Shown here: positions 54,001 through 62,603 of the stretch, piece by piece
Numbering within the stretch: position 1 is the first letter of the stretch
Layout: every line of letters begins with the position of its first letter
From: Marinobacter sediminum
GTDB taxonomy: Bacteria; Pseudomonadota; Gammaproteobacteria; Pseudomonadales; Oleiphilaceae
Reading direction: 5' to 3'
Assembly (NCBI RefSeq): GCF_016820575.1
Contig: NZ_JAEMQH010000002.1
Span: forward strand, 741,305 to 805,304
DNA: 64,000 nt
Made by a program: the position numbers and the translations under genes
Notes under the pieces: generated by a model
Database searches by the model: none
What the model saw: only the letters and a program-made list of their open reading frames with translations
What the model was told of the DNA's origin: nothing

Positions 54001-55553
54001 GCAACGGTATTGCCCGCGCGGATTCCCTGATTCGCGAGATTACGGGCCACGCAGTTACTTTGGTTATCGAGTTCCTGATAGGTCCATTGCCGGTCACCGA
54101 AGACGCAGGCGACACCGCCTGGATTGGCCGCCACATGCTGGCGGAACGCGTCCACCACGTTGGCGTTAACCAGCTCTTCTGAGGTGTCATTGGCGACCTT
54201 GATAATGTCTGCTTCATCCACCGCCAGGGGGATGTCCGCAATTGGCGTCTCTGGATTGGTAGCACAGGACATCAATATCCTCTCCAGCGCCTGAAGCCAG
54301 GAGGTGATCGTTGCCTCACGGAATAGCGCTGTTGAGTAGGTTGCCTCAATGGTCAGGCTATCAGCTGCGGGCAGTATATTGATGAACATTTCAAAATTTT
54401 CCGCTGCCCTGGGCACGGTGCGTACCTTGCCTAAAACATCGCCAAAACGAATCGAATCCAAAGGCTGATCAATATTGAAAATGGTGTTGATCAGCGGCAC
54501 CCGGGAGCGGTCAACATTAATGGACTCAATGAGCTTGCCAAATGTGAAGTTCGAGTGCTCTGTGGCAGTCAGCACTTCCTTTTTTACCGTCCCGCAGAGG
54601 TCAGAGAAACGGGTGTCTGCGTCGAGTTGAATTCTGATTGGAAGCAAGTGGACCATGTGTCCGACTTGCCGAGGCCGGTTTTGTGTGGCCTGTCCCGCGA
54701 TCGGCAAACCCACGACAATGTCGGTGTTGGATGTGAGGCGATGCAGAAGCACGAAATAGGCAGCAAGTATTGTGTTCACCAGGCTGACTTTCATACCAGC
54801 TGCCATTTTGGGTAGCTGCCTGGCGAGTTGTGAATCAACCGTGTAGTCCAGACGCGTTGCTTCGAAGGTTCGGAAATTTGGCCGGGGCAGGTCCAGGGGC
54901 AGGTCAAGGCTCGGTGGAAGCTCGGCGAATTGCTCGACCCAATAATCGTTATCGATGTTGCTGATTTCCTTCGAATCAATCAGTTCGGCGTAATCAAAAA
55001 ACGAAATGTCTTCACGACTATCGTCCGTCTGTGCCCGTTGATTGCCATAAAGCTCAGACAGCTCGGACAACATTAACCCGATAGACCAGCCATCGCAGAT
55101 AATGTGATGTGCTGCAATGATCAGCTCGTGGGTAATGTCGTCCAGCTTCTTTACCCAGGCAAAGAATAAAGGGCCTTCCTCCAGGTTCATGGGCGAGATG
55201 GCAATGTTCTGCCACAGCTCATGAATACGGGCCTCTTGCTCGCTTGCAGACAGGCCGCTGAGGTCCTCGAAATCAAGCTCAAAGGGTGATTTTTCGTGGA
55301 GACAAATCTCGGACCCGCTTCTGGAAAAAGTCGCCCGGAGAATATCGTGCTTCTCGATAAGGTCGTCCAGGCAATCGCTGAGCAGCTCAATGTTCAGGTG
55401 GCCCGACAATGTGACCGATACCGCTTCATTAAATGCTGTGTTGGCAACGTCATTCAGTTGCGCCGACGTAATGATCTCTTTTTGCGGCTGGGTCGTTGGT
55501 GTGACTCGCAGAAGTTCACCGCCAGCAAACGGATTAAAGTTAGCTGAAGTCAT
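51045..55553 (-). CDS. Non-ribosomal peptide synthetase C-A-PCP-C (predicted glycine module)
   Basis: A protein of 1502 residues. Condensation domain 1 (about 25-440) has the intact AHHIICDGWS motif (149-155). The adenylation domain (460-960) has YMIYTSGSTGNPKG, YGPTETT and VKVRGYRIELGD; aligned by eye to GrsA, the specificity residues are D661, I662, L665, Q704, L729, G731, M753, V761, W762, K946, close to the known glycine code. The carrier domain (970-1040) has GGHSL with Ser1003. A second condensation domain (1065-1480) ends the protein; its motif reads HQLIFDG (1192-1198), Gln replacing the catalytic second His. No thioesterase or reductase follows. It acts after the megasynthase at 55550, with a 4-base gene overlap. 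Confidence 0.95.
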   Translation of the reverse strand: MTSANFNPFAGGELLRVTPTTQPQKEIITSAQLNDVANTAFNEAVSVTLSGHLNIELLSDCLDDLIEKHDILRATFSRSGSEICLHEKSPFELDFEDLSGLSASEQEARIHELWQNIAISPMNLEEGPLFFAWVKKLDDITHELIIAAHHIICDGWSIGLMLSELSELYGNQRAQTDDSREDISFFDYAELIDSKEISNIDNDYWVEQFAELPPSLDLPLDLPRPNFRTFEATRLDYTVDSQLARQLPKMAAGMKVSLVNTILAAYFVLLHRLTSNTDIVVGLPIAGQATQNRPRQVGHMVHLLPIRIQLDADTRFSDLCGTVKKEVLTATEHSNFTFGKLIESINVDRSRVPLINTIFNIDQPLDSIRFGDVLGKVRTVPRAAENFEMFINILPAADSLTIEATYSTALFREATITSWLQALERILMSCATNPETPIADIPLAVDEADIIKVANDTSEELVNANVVDAFRQHVAANPGGVACVFGDRQWTYQELDNQSNCVARNLANQGIRAGNTVALCIERSDAALAVILGIFKLGAIYLPLDQELPEARLKYMLEDSDASAIVVDNLTPTAIVELDVAKLNISEINSESSAPGSSPELESDLDPQQTAYMIYTSGSTGNPKGVLIPHQALINFLESMSKTPGCGPADKLLAVTTFSFDISLLELLLPLTRGAATVIAEKNAVKDGEKLRQLISKHQITIMQATPAMWRMLLDTDWRQDDSSLKKGLCGGEPLPRDLAQDLSGTLSELWNMYGPTETTVWSTCHRLRAADKIISVGKPINNTQVHILDRKRNPLPLSCPGELFIGGNGLAQGYHKRPELTTEKYIDHPAYGRLYATGDLAKWCPDGSIQHLGRLDDQVKVRGYRIELGDIEAALSACPDVRTACTYVWEVAPGDARIVGCVVSDLGSEPNIAGIRKELRKLLPSYMIPQYILPIQSIPLSPSGKVDRRKLPKPELRESSILKASALANATEEMVAQSWSKVLNSNSRIVREDNFFSLGGHSLLALQVIRQIESNTGIRLAPEDIVSLSLSEIADKIAHSRPSTNEHEDSPADLPAAAQRRLSNEQNRLILRQLSYPDNVSNNLPASWMFEGDLNIDTFSRSLEKVMERQTALRTIITRRDGVFQQATLPIKQTPVLDVIDLTSSEDSKEAALSRAKELAFKPFKVLDRPLFRSTLYVLDESSYYYVFVPHQLIFDGWSFDIFLKELEDTYLALSGTEREAPSRLAFQFKDYAEWSIAKGTSTEDVDYHKARLADLLKQDSSPGEKESEVSNCERETLCFSETNLESIVQSAGELNLKLHEMLFCLFAEAATTSWKTDSVVLGVPSAGRHRADVINLIGSFVTTIPCVVQTPPTGPRERVTSMARQLRETLAHQQVTYADIVKNSPAEQTMFPRFIQASFAFQDVRNRPTTIADLTVEQIDVPRLHTESPIEFWIRIQPGGFMAVFDYDGTPEGREIVKRLKDNFSQLVLDVENLVTEMPIQAEVPDDSFGKKPFWRKLFG

Positions 55554-58500
55554 GGCCGGCCAACCTCCATGTAAGCGCCTTTATTATTTGGATCTTCGAT
55601 GAAGTAGGCGGGTTCGCCATGTTCGTTTTTGCCCAGCTTTGCGCCCGGTGGAATGGCGCCACTGAGGAACTTCTTCGCAGCCACCTGATCACCGGCCAGA
55701 AGTCCATGGACGACCAGGTTTGCCAGAGCCGACTTGAACGCTGTCAGGATGCGTTTAACGTCGTCGTCGGAATGCTCGGTGGTAAGGAAGTTCGGTCGGT
55801 ACTGCTGAATGTGTATCCCATCAAGGGTCATCGACAGGAACAGCAGGTGCCCCCAATGGGCCGATTGAGGCACCGAAATGTAGAACAGTGAGGCGAATTC
55901 CTCGAAGCTGACATCCGACTTCAATTGGTTGATAAAAGCCTTCGCTTCCTGCGCCATCTCGGAGGTCTTTTTTTCCAGCGCCGGATAGAGTTCTGCTCCG
56001 TCCTTTTTGATTTTAGTCAGAACCGCCTTGGCAACAGCAAGGCTGAGGGGATGCCTGACGAAAGTTCCGGCAAAGAAAGTCACCCCTTGTTCCGGGATGG
56101 ATTCATCGCCGTACTGCCACTGACCACCATCCATTGCGTCGAGATACTTGGCTTTACCGGCAATGATGCCAATGGGGTAACCGCCCCCGATAACCTTGCC
56201 GTAGGTCTGCAAGTCTGCGTCGATGTCAAAGCGCTTGCGTATGCCTCCGGGGCCAACACGGAAACCCGTGACGACCTCATCGAGAATCAACGCCACACCG
56301 TTCTCCTCGGTGATTTTGCGGATCTCGCTGATGTACTCCTGGCTGTGAAATTGCGGCTTTCTGCTCTGGACGGGTTCGACCAGTACCGCAGCCAGTTCGT
56401 CGCCCAGTTTGCGAATATGCTCCAGGCTGCTGGGGTCACCCCAAGGCAAAAGAATCATGTTGCTGGTTGCTTCTTTGGGAATGCCCGGCGCGCCTGGAAG
56501 TGCCGCATGATCCTTGCCAGCGCGCATGACAACTTCATCGTGAATGCCGTGGTAAGAGCCTTCGAATGCAACTACTTTGGAGCGGCCAGTGACGGTTCTG
56601 GCAATTCTCAGGGCGCCAACATTCGCCTCAGAGCCGGTACAGGCAAAGGTGCATCGTTCATTGCCAGTGATCTCGCAAAACAACTCGGCAACCTCGCCCG
56701 CAAGCGGTGATTGGGGGCCGGTTTCTATGCCACGATCGATCTGCGCTTTAGCGGCACTGGTTATAAAATCCGGAGAGTGGCCAAACAGGATAGGGCCGAA
56801 TCCGTTAGAGGTATCAATGAGCTCATTACCGTCAATATCCCAGAGTTTTGATCCTTTGGATTCAACGGTCACGATAGGGAATATGACCTCCTTCCACGCC
56901 GGGTTGAAACCAGACACGCTACGGGGGTCTGCCAGGTGTTTACGGTGTTTCTGGGTGAATTTCTTGGACCCGGCGAATTTCTCCTGGTATCTGACCATGA
57001 GGCGCTCGACCCAATCTTTCTGTGCTGACGTCAGTTCAGTACTGGTTCTTTCCCGCACAATTCGTGTGCCAGGCGTGTGGCTGGTCTGAGCGGGCGCTGG
57101 TGCGCTGGGTTCCATGTGCTCTTGGTTCGAAGCTGCTGTGGTTGGCGCCGGGGACGCGGAAGCCGCGGTGTTAACTGATTGGCTCACTCGATCTTCGGTC
57201 AGAACCGAGTTCGCCGTGTTTCCGCCCAGGGCCTGAAGTTGCATTCTCATGATCTGCAACTGGGCATTTACGATATTCTGGATGCTGCCATCGCTGTCAG
57301 GCGCGGATCGAAAGTAATTCGTATCAACCGCCGGGGCCTGTGTGGGCTGCGGCAACTGGCTGACCGTTTCAGATTGGGGGGCTGCCGGCAGCGGACTGGC
57401 TTCCGGCGTAACTTGGGACGCTATATAGTCGGCGATCAGCTCCAGTGACGTGTAATCTTCAACCAGATTTCTGAAGGTGATCCCCAGTTTGAACTTCCGC
57501 TCCAGTGCTGTTGCCACCTGGGTAAGGAGCAAGGAATCCAGGCCGACTTCGCTGAAGTGTGCGGCGGGGTCATCTTCTGCCAGGTCGTAACCTGTTACAT
57601 CCTCAATGATCTCTAAAACGACCGCGCGAATTTTTTCCGAATGCTGATTTGAGCCCATGCTAACGTCCTGTGTTACGGGATGCTCTGGTGGAGTCAGAGC
57701 GCTACTGTTGGTCGAGCCGACCTTGGCGTCTTTGATGTTCTCGGGACCGAGCCAAAACCGGTCTTTTGAAAAAGCGTAGCCGGGGAGGCGTTCTTTTTTT
57801 GGCGTCAGGTTGCCAAACAACTGCCCCCAATCGACGGAATGCCCATCAGCCCATAGCTGACCAACACATCGATAGATATCCTCTTCCGCTTTTTCATCGG
57901 TACCCTTGTTTTTGAGCGCTGGGTATGCGCGCATGCCCTTTGGGTCCTTGTGGCAGCCCACAAGGCTCACCAACGTATTGCCCGGCCCAACCTCAACAAA
58001 ACTGGTTTGATTCCCGTCATTTTGCTGGCTGAGGCTGGCTGCCTGAATGGCGCTGGAAAACCGCACCGGATTGCGTAGTTGGTGTGACCAATAAGCGGGC
58101 GAGACCGCCTCGTCATCTGAGAGGCGTTCGCCAGTCATTGTTGAGAAAATGGGAATAGACGGTGCCTGTCTTTCGGTTTCTGCAACGAGCTGTTCAAACT
58201 CGGAAACGATTGGCTCCATCATTGAGGAATGAAAGGCGTGACTGGTCGCAAGCAGGGTGTTAGCGACTTTATGTTCGGAAAGCCTAGTGGAGAGCCCGGA
58301 AATCGCCTCCGGTTTACCAGAGAGTACAATCATGTCGGGCGCATTCACTGCAGCCAGTTCGGCTGCTTCGCCAACCAACGGGGTGATCTCGTCGATACTG
58401 GCTCGAACGACCAACATATTCCCGGGGGGCATGCTCTGCATCAGTGCCCCGCGCCGGGCGACAAGCTTTACCGCATCTTCGAAGCTGAAAATTCCGGCCA

Positions 58501-61500
58501 GGGCGGCAGCGGCAAATTCTCCAATGCTGTGACCAATCATGAACGCAGGGGTCACGCCGAGTGACAAAAGATGTTTCGCCAGACCGTATTCCAGAAGGAA
58601 CAGCGCAGGCTGCACGAAGGCAGTCTGGTTAACCTTCTGCTCATCAAAGGCTTCATTTCCTGCCGTGAATAGGATTTCCTTGAGGTCCATGCCGGTGGTT
58701 TTGAGAACAACCTCACAACCCTGATCAAAGATTTTCTTATAGGATTCCGAAGTGGAGTACAGCCATAGCCCCATATCTTTGGCCTGTGCGCCCTGGCCAG
58801 AGAACATGAAACCCAGGCGCCGTTGCTCGTTGGCTACTGCCTTTCCTTTGGCTGACCATGCCCCAGAGTCGAGATTTTTAATCGCTTCCTGGCTATCTGA
58901 GGCAAAAACTATGGTTCTGTGCTCAAAGTGTTTGCGGCCGAATATTGAGCTGTAGGAGATGTCCGAAAGGCCGTTGCCCGTCTTCCTGCTTAGATACTCC
59001 CTGTATTGAGCAACTTGCTGTTCAAGGGATGCTTTGTTCTTGGCCGAGATCAAGATAGGGAAGCAGCGGGGCGTGCCTGCCATCGGGATTGGGCCGGAGG
59101 GTTGTTCCAGCGGCCGGTTTGGCGTGTATTCCTCCAGAATTATATGGGCGTTGGTTCCACCAACCCCCAGAGAGGTCACTGCGGCCCTGCGGGGAGAGGG
59201 CAGTCTCCAGCCCTCGACCGTTGTATTCACATGAAAGTGGGATTTGTTCAACTCCAGTTTCGGGTTGGGGGCCTTGAAAAAGAGCGTGGGGGGAATTTTA
59301 TTTTCTTTAACCGCCATCGTGGTTTTGATGAGGCTGGCCAGGCCGGCCGCGTGAATGGCGTGGCCAATGTTCGATTTTACGGAACCGATGGCACAGGTTT
59401 TCTCTGAGGTCTCGCCCTGGTGGTAACACCGTTTGAGGGAGAGCACCTCGATGGGGTCCCCAAGAGGAGTTGCAGTTCCATGGGTCTCGATAAACCCAAT
59501 AGAGGATGGTTGCACGTCGGCCCGATCAAGAGCAGCTTTGTAGACGGCAACCTGACCCGCGACACTGGGGGCAGTAAAGCTCGCTTTCTGTTCGCCATCA
59601 TTATTGACTGCATAGCCCTTAATGACCGCATAAATGTTGTCGCCATCCTTCTCAGCCAAATCGCGGCGTTTGATGACGACCGCGGCGGCGCCGTCATTAA
59701 AAGTGGTCCCGGAAGCGCTCTCATCAAAGGGTCTGCAATGCCCATCTTTCGAAAGCATGCTGCCTTCCTGGTACAGATAACCGCGCCGAACCGGTGTAGA
59801 GATTGAAACGCCGGCTGCAAGGGCTTGTTCGCATTGTCCGTTTTCGATCGCTTCACAGGCTTGGGCGACGGCAACAAGGCCCGTAGAGCACGCGGTAAAG
59901 ACATTGATACTTGGGCCCTTGAGATTCAGCTTGTAGGAAATGCGAGTGCTTAACAGGTCGGGTTCATTGGCCAGACCGCAATTCAGCGCTCCGTAACCCT
60001 CCACCAATTCTTTGTTGGGAAGGACATATTGCTGGTAGTAGCGTGCCCAGTTCATGCCAGCGAACACGCCTGTGCGATAAACGTCGTCGCCGGGCGGGAT
60101 ACTGGCATCTTCCAGGGCATGCCAGCTTAATTCGAGCAGAATTCGCTGCTGAGGGTCCATCACTCTGGCTTCGGCCGGGGAAATTCCGAAGAATGCGGCG
60201 TCAAACTGGTCGAATCCTTGGACGATACCCTTGGCCTTGACGTAGGCAGGATTTGATCGTTGCTCTGGAGGAACTTCAGTGCTGAGTTCTGCATCGGTAA
60301 AGAAACTGACGGTTTCTTTACCGGACAACAGGTTATCCCAAAACTCATCAAGGTTATCTGCACCGGGGAACCGGCAGGAAATGCCAATAATCGCAAATTC
60401 ATGGTGATCTTGGTCGAACTTGCGTTGGCCTTCACCGGGACCGGTTACGTCTTCACTAGCGTTAAAATACTGGGTTTGCTTCGCGATAGTCGGGTATTCG
60501 AATACGAAAGTAGCACTGAGCTCTGCTTCAAACTCCCGCTCTAATACTTTCGCCAGCTTAAGTGCTTCAAGTGAGGTTCCGCCTGCATCCATGAAGTTTT
60601 CGTTGTCGCCGACCCGTCGGTTAAGCACTGTCACCCAAGCATTGGCGACGATCTGTTTGGTGTTTTCTTTTAATGGGTGGGCGTCGGCGGAGTTGGCTCT
60701 GCGATAGGGATCCGGTAAACGAGACTCGTCCAGTTTGCCATTTTGAGTCTTCGGTAAGTCGGCAACCTCGATTATGAAGTGCGGAATCATATAGGAGGGC
60801 ACCCTGGATTTGAGTGCGGCTCTAATCGATGGAATATCCAACGCAGAATTTGGAACCAGATACGCCGCCAGCCGTTTCTGACCTTGTGGCCCGATCTTCA
60901 GCACCACCCGGGCTTCCGCGACGTAATCCAGGTCGTTTAAATGGCACTCGATCTCTCCGAGTTCGATCCGATGGCCGTCAATTTTTACCTGTTTGTCGAT
61001 TCTACCCAGGTAATCGTAGAGGCCTTCCTGAATCTGTGTTGCGAGATCCCCTGTTCTGTATCCGGTGAGAGCCTCTCCTTCATCTGTTTTGATCTTGACG
61101 AATTTTTCTTGCGTGAGGTCCGGATTGTTCAGGTAGCCAAGTGCAAGTCCTTCCCCAAAAACAATGAGTTCTCCGTATGAATTTGGCTCGGTAAGCACAT
61201 TGAGATGTTCATCGATTAAAGCGCATTGGGTACCTTTTATCGGGTATCCAATAGGTATCCTTGTCAGGTTATCTGGAAGCACCTTCGGTATTGGGTAAAC
61301 CGTGGAAAATGTGGTGTTTTCAGTAGGACCGTAGCCGTTAAAAAGTAAGGTATCGGGCAAAACGTCCAGGGCTTTCCGTATATGCGGAACCGATAGCGCT
61401 TCGCCACCGGTGAGCAGCTGCTTTACCGGCTTTAATGCTTCTGGTTTTTCGGAGATAAATGTATTGAAGAGAGAAGAGGTTAGCCAAAGTGTCGACACCC

Positions 61501-62218
61501 CTTGTGATTCAATAACGTCCGCAATGCCTTCCAGTGTTATTGCACTGGACTCAGGGTGAAGTACGCAGATACCCCCGTTCAATAAGGGCGCCCATATTTC
61601 CAATGTGGATGCATCAAATCCAAGAGCGGATAGTTGTAGAAACGTTTCGTTGTTTGAGATTGAAATGAAATCAGTGCCGGTGACCAACCGCAAAATTGCC
61701 CGGTGAGGAACGACCACGCCTTTTGGCGAGCCGGTCGAGCCGGATGTGAACATGATATAAGCGGCGGTTTCCGGAAGAACTCCGTTCGCAGATACATCCG
61801 ATACGGCTTCCGTCGGCGCAGGGGTGTCAATCCACGATATACCTGGATCTTCAACTTTTAGCGCTTTTAAGCCTCTAAGACCAAACTTCGCCGAGACCGC
61901 ATTAGCAATCAGTGCCTGTCGCTCAGGTGGATACTCCGGGTCGATAAATACGTAATGGGCGCCGCACCAGAGAATGCCAAGCAATTGGGCGCAAAGTTTG
62001 GGGTGGCGTTCAGCAGGTAATACAACGGAACATCCCTCAGATATGCCATACCGTTGCAGTGTGAGTGCCGTGTGCCGAGCCTGTTCCAGCAATTCCGCAT
62101 AGGTCAGCTGATTCCAGATTCCGTTGTCGTTCCATTTCAGTGCAATGCGATCGGAATTTTCTTGAGCAATGTCGATAAATCGGGAAATTATGGAATCCGG
62201 GATACAGCTCGCGGTCAT
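55550..62218 (-). CDS. Hybrid NRPS-PKS megasynthase A-PCP-KS-AT-ACP-aminotransferase
   Basis: A protein of 2222 residues. Adenylation 1-505 (FTSGSTGSPKG; eye-aligned code D202, A203, L206, W245, L269, G271, G295, T303, F304, K495); PCP with Ser549 in GGTSL; ketosynthase 605-1030 with Cys777 (TACSTG), His913 and His953; acyltransferase 1135-1440 with Ser1231 (GHSIG) and HAFH 1327-1330, the malonyl-CoA signature; ACP with Ser1562; a Pro/Ala/Gln-rich linker 1600-1720; PLP aminotransferase 1720-2180 of the glutamate-semialdehyde type with Lys2008 (YGKVIGGG). No ketoreductase or condensation domain. It should load an amino acid, extend it with malonate and transaminate the beta-keto group. It starts the operon. 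Confidence 0.96.
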   Translation of the reverse strand: MTASCIPDSIISRFIDIAQENSDRIALKWNDNGIWNQLTYAELLEQARHTALTLQRYGISEGCSVVLPAERHPKLCAQLLGILWCGAHYVFIDPEYPPERQALIANAVSAKFGLRGLKALKVEDPGISWIDTPAPTEAVSDVSANGVLPETAAYIMFTSGSTGSPKGVVVPHRAILRLVTGTDFISISNNETFLQLSALGFDASTLEIWAPLLNGGICVLHPESSAITLEGIADVIESQGVSTLWLTSSLFNTFISEKPEALKPVKQLLTGGEALSVPHIRKALDVLPDTLLFNGYGPTENTTFSTVYPIPKVLPDNLTRIPIGYPIKGTQCALIDEHLNVLTEPNSYGELIVFGEGLALGYLNNPDLTQEKFVKIKTDEGEALTGYRTGDLATQIQEGLYDYLGRIDKQVKIDGHRIELGEIECHLNDLDYVAEARVVLKIGPQGQKRLAAYLVPNSALDIPSIRAALKSRVPSYMIPHFIIEVADLPKTQNGKLDESRLPDPYRRANSADAHPLKENTKQIVANAWVTVLNRRVGDNENFMDAGGTSLEALKLAKVLEREFEAELSATFVFEYPTIAKQTQYFNASEDVTGPGEGQRKFDQDHHEFAIIGISCRFPGADNLDEFWDNLLSGKETVSFFTDAELSTEVPPEQRSNPAYVKAKGIVQGFDQFDAAFFGISPAEARVMDPQQRILLELSWHALEDASIPPGDDVYRTGVFAGMNWARYYQQYVLPNKELVEGYGALNCGLANEPDLLSTRISYKLNLKGPSINVFTACSTGLVAVAQACEAIENGQCEQALAAGVSISTPVRRGYLYQEGSMLSKDGHCRPFDESASGTTFNDGAAAVVIKRRDLAEKDGDNIYAVIKGYAVNNDGEQKASFTAPSVAGQVAVYKAALDRADVQPSSIGFIETHGTATPLGDPIEVLSLKRCYHQGETSEKTCAIGSVKSNIGHAIHAAGLASLIKTTMAVKENKIPPTLFFKAPNPKLELNKSHFHVNTTVEGWRLPSPRRAAVTSLGVGGTNAHIILEEYTPNRPLEQPSGPIPMAGTPRCFPILISAKNKASLEQQVAQYREYLSRKTGNGLSDISYSSIFGRKHFEHRTIVFASDSQEAIKNLDSGAWSAKGKAVANEQRRLGFMFSGQGAQAKDMGLWLYSTSESYKKIFDQGCEVVLKTTGMDLKEILFTAGNEAFDEQKVNQTAFVQPALFLLEYGLAKHLLSLGVTPAFMIGHSIGEFAAAALAGIFSFEDAVKLVARRGALMQSMPPGNMLVVRASIDEITPLVGEAAELAAVNAPDMIVLSGKPEAISGLSTRLSEHKVANTLLATSHAFHSSMMEPIVSEFEQLVAETERQAPSIPIFSTMTGERLSDDEAVSPAYWSHQLRNPVRFSSAIQAASLSQQNDGNQTSFVEVGPGNTLVSLVGCHKDPKGMRAYPALKNKGTDEKAEEDIYRCVGQLWADGHSVDWGQLFGNLTPKKERLPGYAFSKDRFWLGPENIKDAKVGSTNSSALTPPEHPVTQDVSMGSNQHSEKIRAVVLEIIEDVTGYDLAEDDPAAHFSEVGLDSLLLTQVATALERKFKLGITFRNLVEDYTSLELIADYIASQVTPEASPLPAAPQSETVSQLPQPTQAPAVDTNYFRSAPDSDGSIQNIVNAQLQIMRMQLQALGGNTANSVLTEDRVSQSVNTAASASPAPTTAASNQEHMEPSAPAPAQTSHTPGTRIVRERTSTELTSAQKDWVERLMVRYQEKFAGSKKFTQKHRKHLADPRSVSGFNPAWKEVIFPIVTVESKGSKLWDIDGNELIDTSNGFGPILFGHSPDFITSAAKAQIDRGIETGPQSPLAGEVAELFCEITGNERCTFACTGSEANVGALRIARTVTGRSKVVAFEGSYHGIHDEVVMRAGKDHAALPGAPGIPKEATSNMILLPWGDPSSLEHIRKLGDELAAVLVEPVQSRKPQFHSQEYISEIRKITEENGVALILDEVVTGFRVGPGGIRKRFDIDADLQTYGKVIGGGYPIGIIAGKAKYLDAMDGGQWQYGDESIPEQGVTFFAGTFVRHPLSLAVAKAVLTKIKKDGAELYPALEKKTSEMAQEAKAFINQLKSDVSFEEFASLFYISVPQSAHWGHLLFLSMTLDGIHIQQYRPNFLTTEHSDDDVKRILTAFKSALANLVVHGLLAGDQVAAKKFLSGAIPPGAKLGKNEHGEPAYFIEDPNNKGAYMEVGRP

Positions 62219-62460
62219 AGCAAAACATCCTGTTCAGCAAACAAACCAGCTAACGGCAAAGGGGGGATAAACAAATAAACCTTTATTCCAGGAAGGAATT
62301 AGGCTTAAAAGTCCGGGCCACTTACTGCTCCATCGCCTAAATTAAAGATAGCAGCTTCTATTTTTTTTGGGAATCGCTTGCGGCTCCCATTTAATGCTTT
62401 ATGAGAACCCGTGCCCGAGCCGTTTCGACCGGAACAGGCTGTTCGTTTTAACACCCTTTG

Positions 62461-62482
62461 TTTTGTACAAAAGCCGGCTTTT
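62461..62482. promoter_or_regulatory. Two overlapping perfect palindromes
   Basis: TTTTGTACAAAA (62461-62472) overlaps AAAAGCCGGCTTTT (62469-62482) by four bases. Such back-to-back operators are typical of dimeric regulators; the location between the megasynthase and the cupin gene suggests a shared control site. Confidence 0.45.
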
Positions 62483-62500
62483 ATTTAGAGGGGTGTCGCC

Positions 62501-62528
62501 TTGAGTTTGTGGTTGGATTTCCTAAACT
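62501..62528 (+). promoter_or_regulatory. Possible promoter of cupin gene
   Basis: TTGAGT at 62501-62506 and TAAACT at 62523-62528 are 16 bases apart, about 75 bases before the cupin ATG. A modest sigma-70 match. Confidence 0.35.
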
Positions 62529-62603
62529 CAGTAATGCGCCCAAGCAGAATGTGAAGGTGCCCGGAAGGCATCGGCGAAGTAAGTCATAGAAAAGGGAACT
62601 CGT

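Larger units (their letters stand above)
62219..62603. other. Divergent intergenic region between megasynthase and cupin gene
   Basis: 385 bases without a gene, containing the promoters of both divergent operons. The megasynthase ATG has a CAGGAT box upstream; the cupin gene has AAGGGA at about 62594-62599. Two overlapping palindromes at 62461-62482 and a possible plus-strand promoter at 62501-62528 are listed separately. No clear -35/-10 was found for the megasynthase. Confidence 0.5.

Noticed and set aside
55670..57060. Separate glutamate-semialdehyde aminotransferase (hemL) gene
   Set aside because: The frame is continuous with the ACP domain through a linker, so it is a fused aminotransferase domain of the megasynthase.
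62369..62381. Sigma-54-like site before the cupin gene
   Set aside because: GG and GC are nine bases apart instead of ten and the surrounding bases match poorly.
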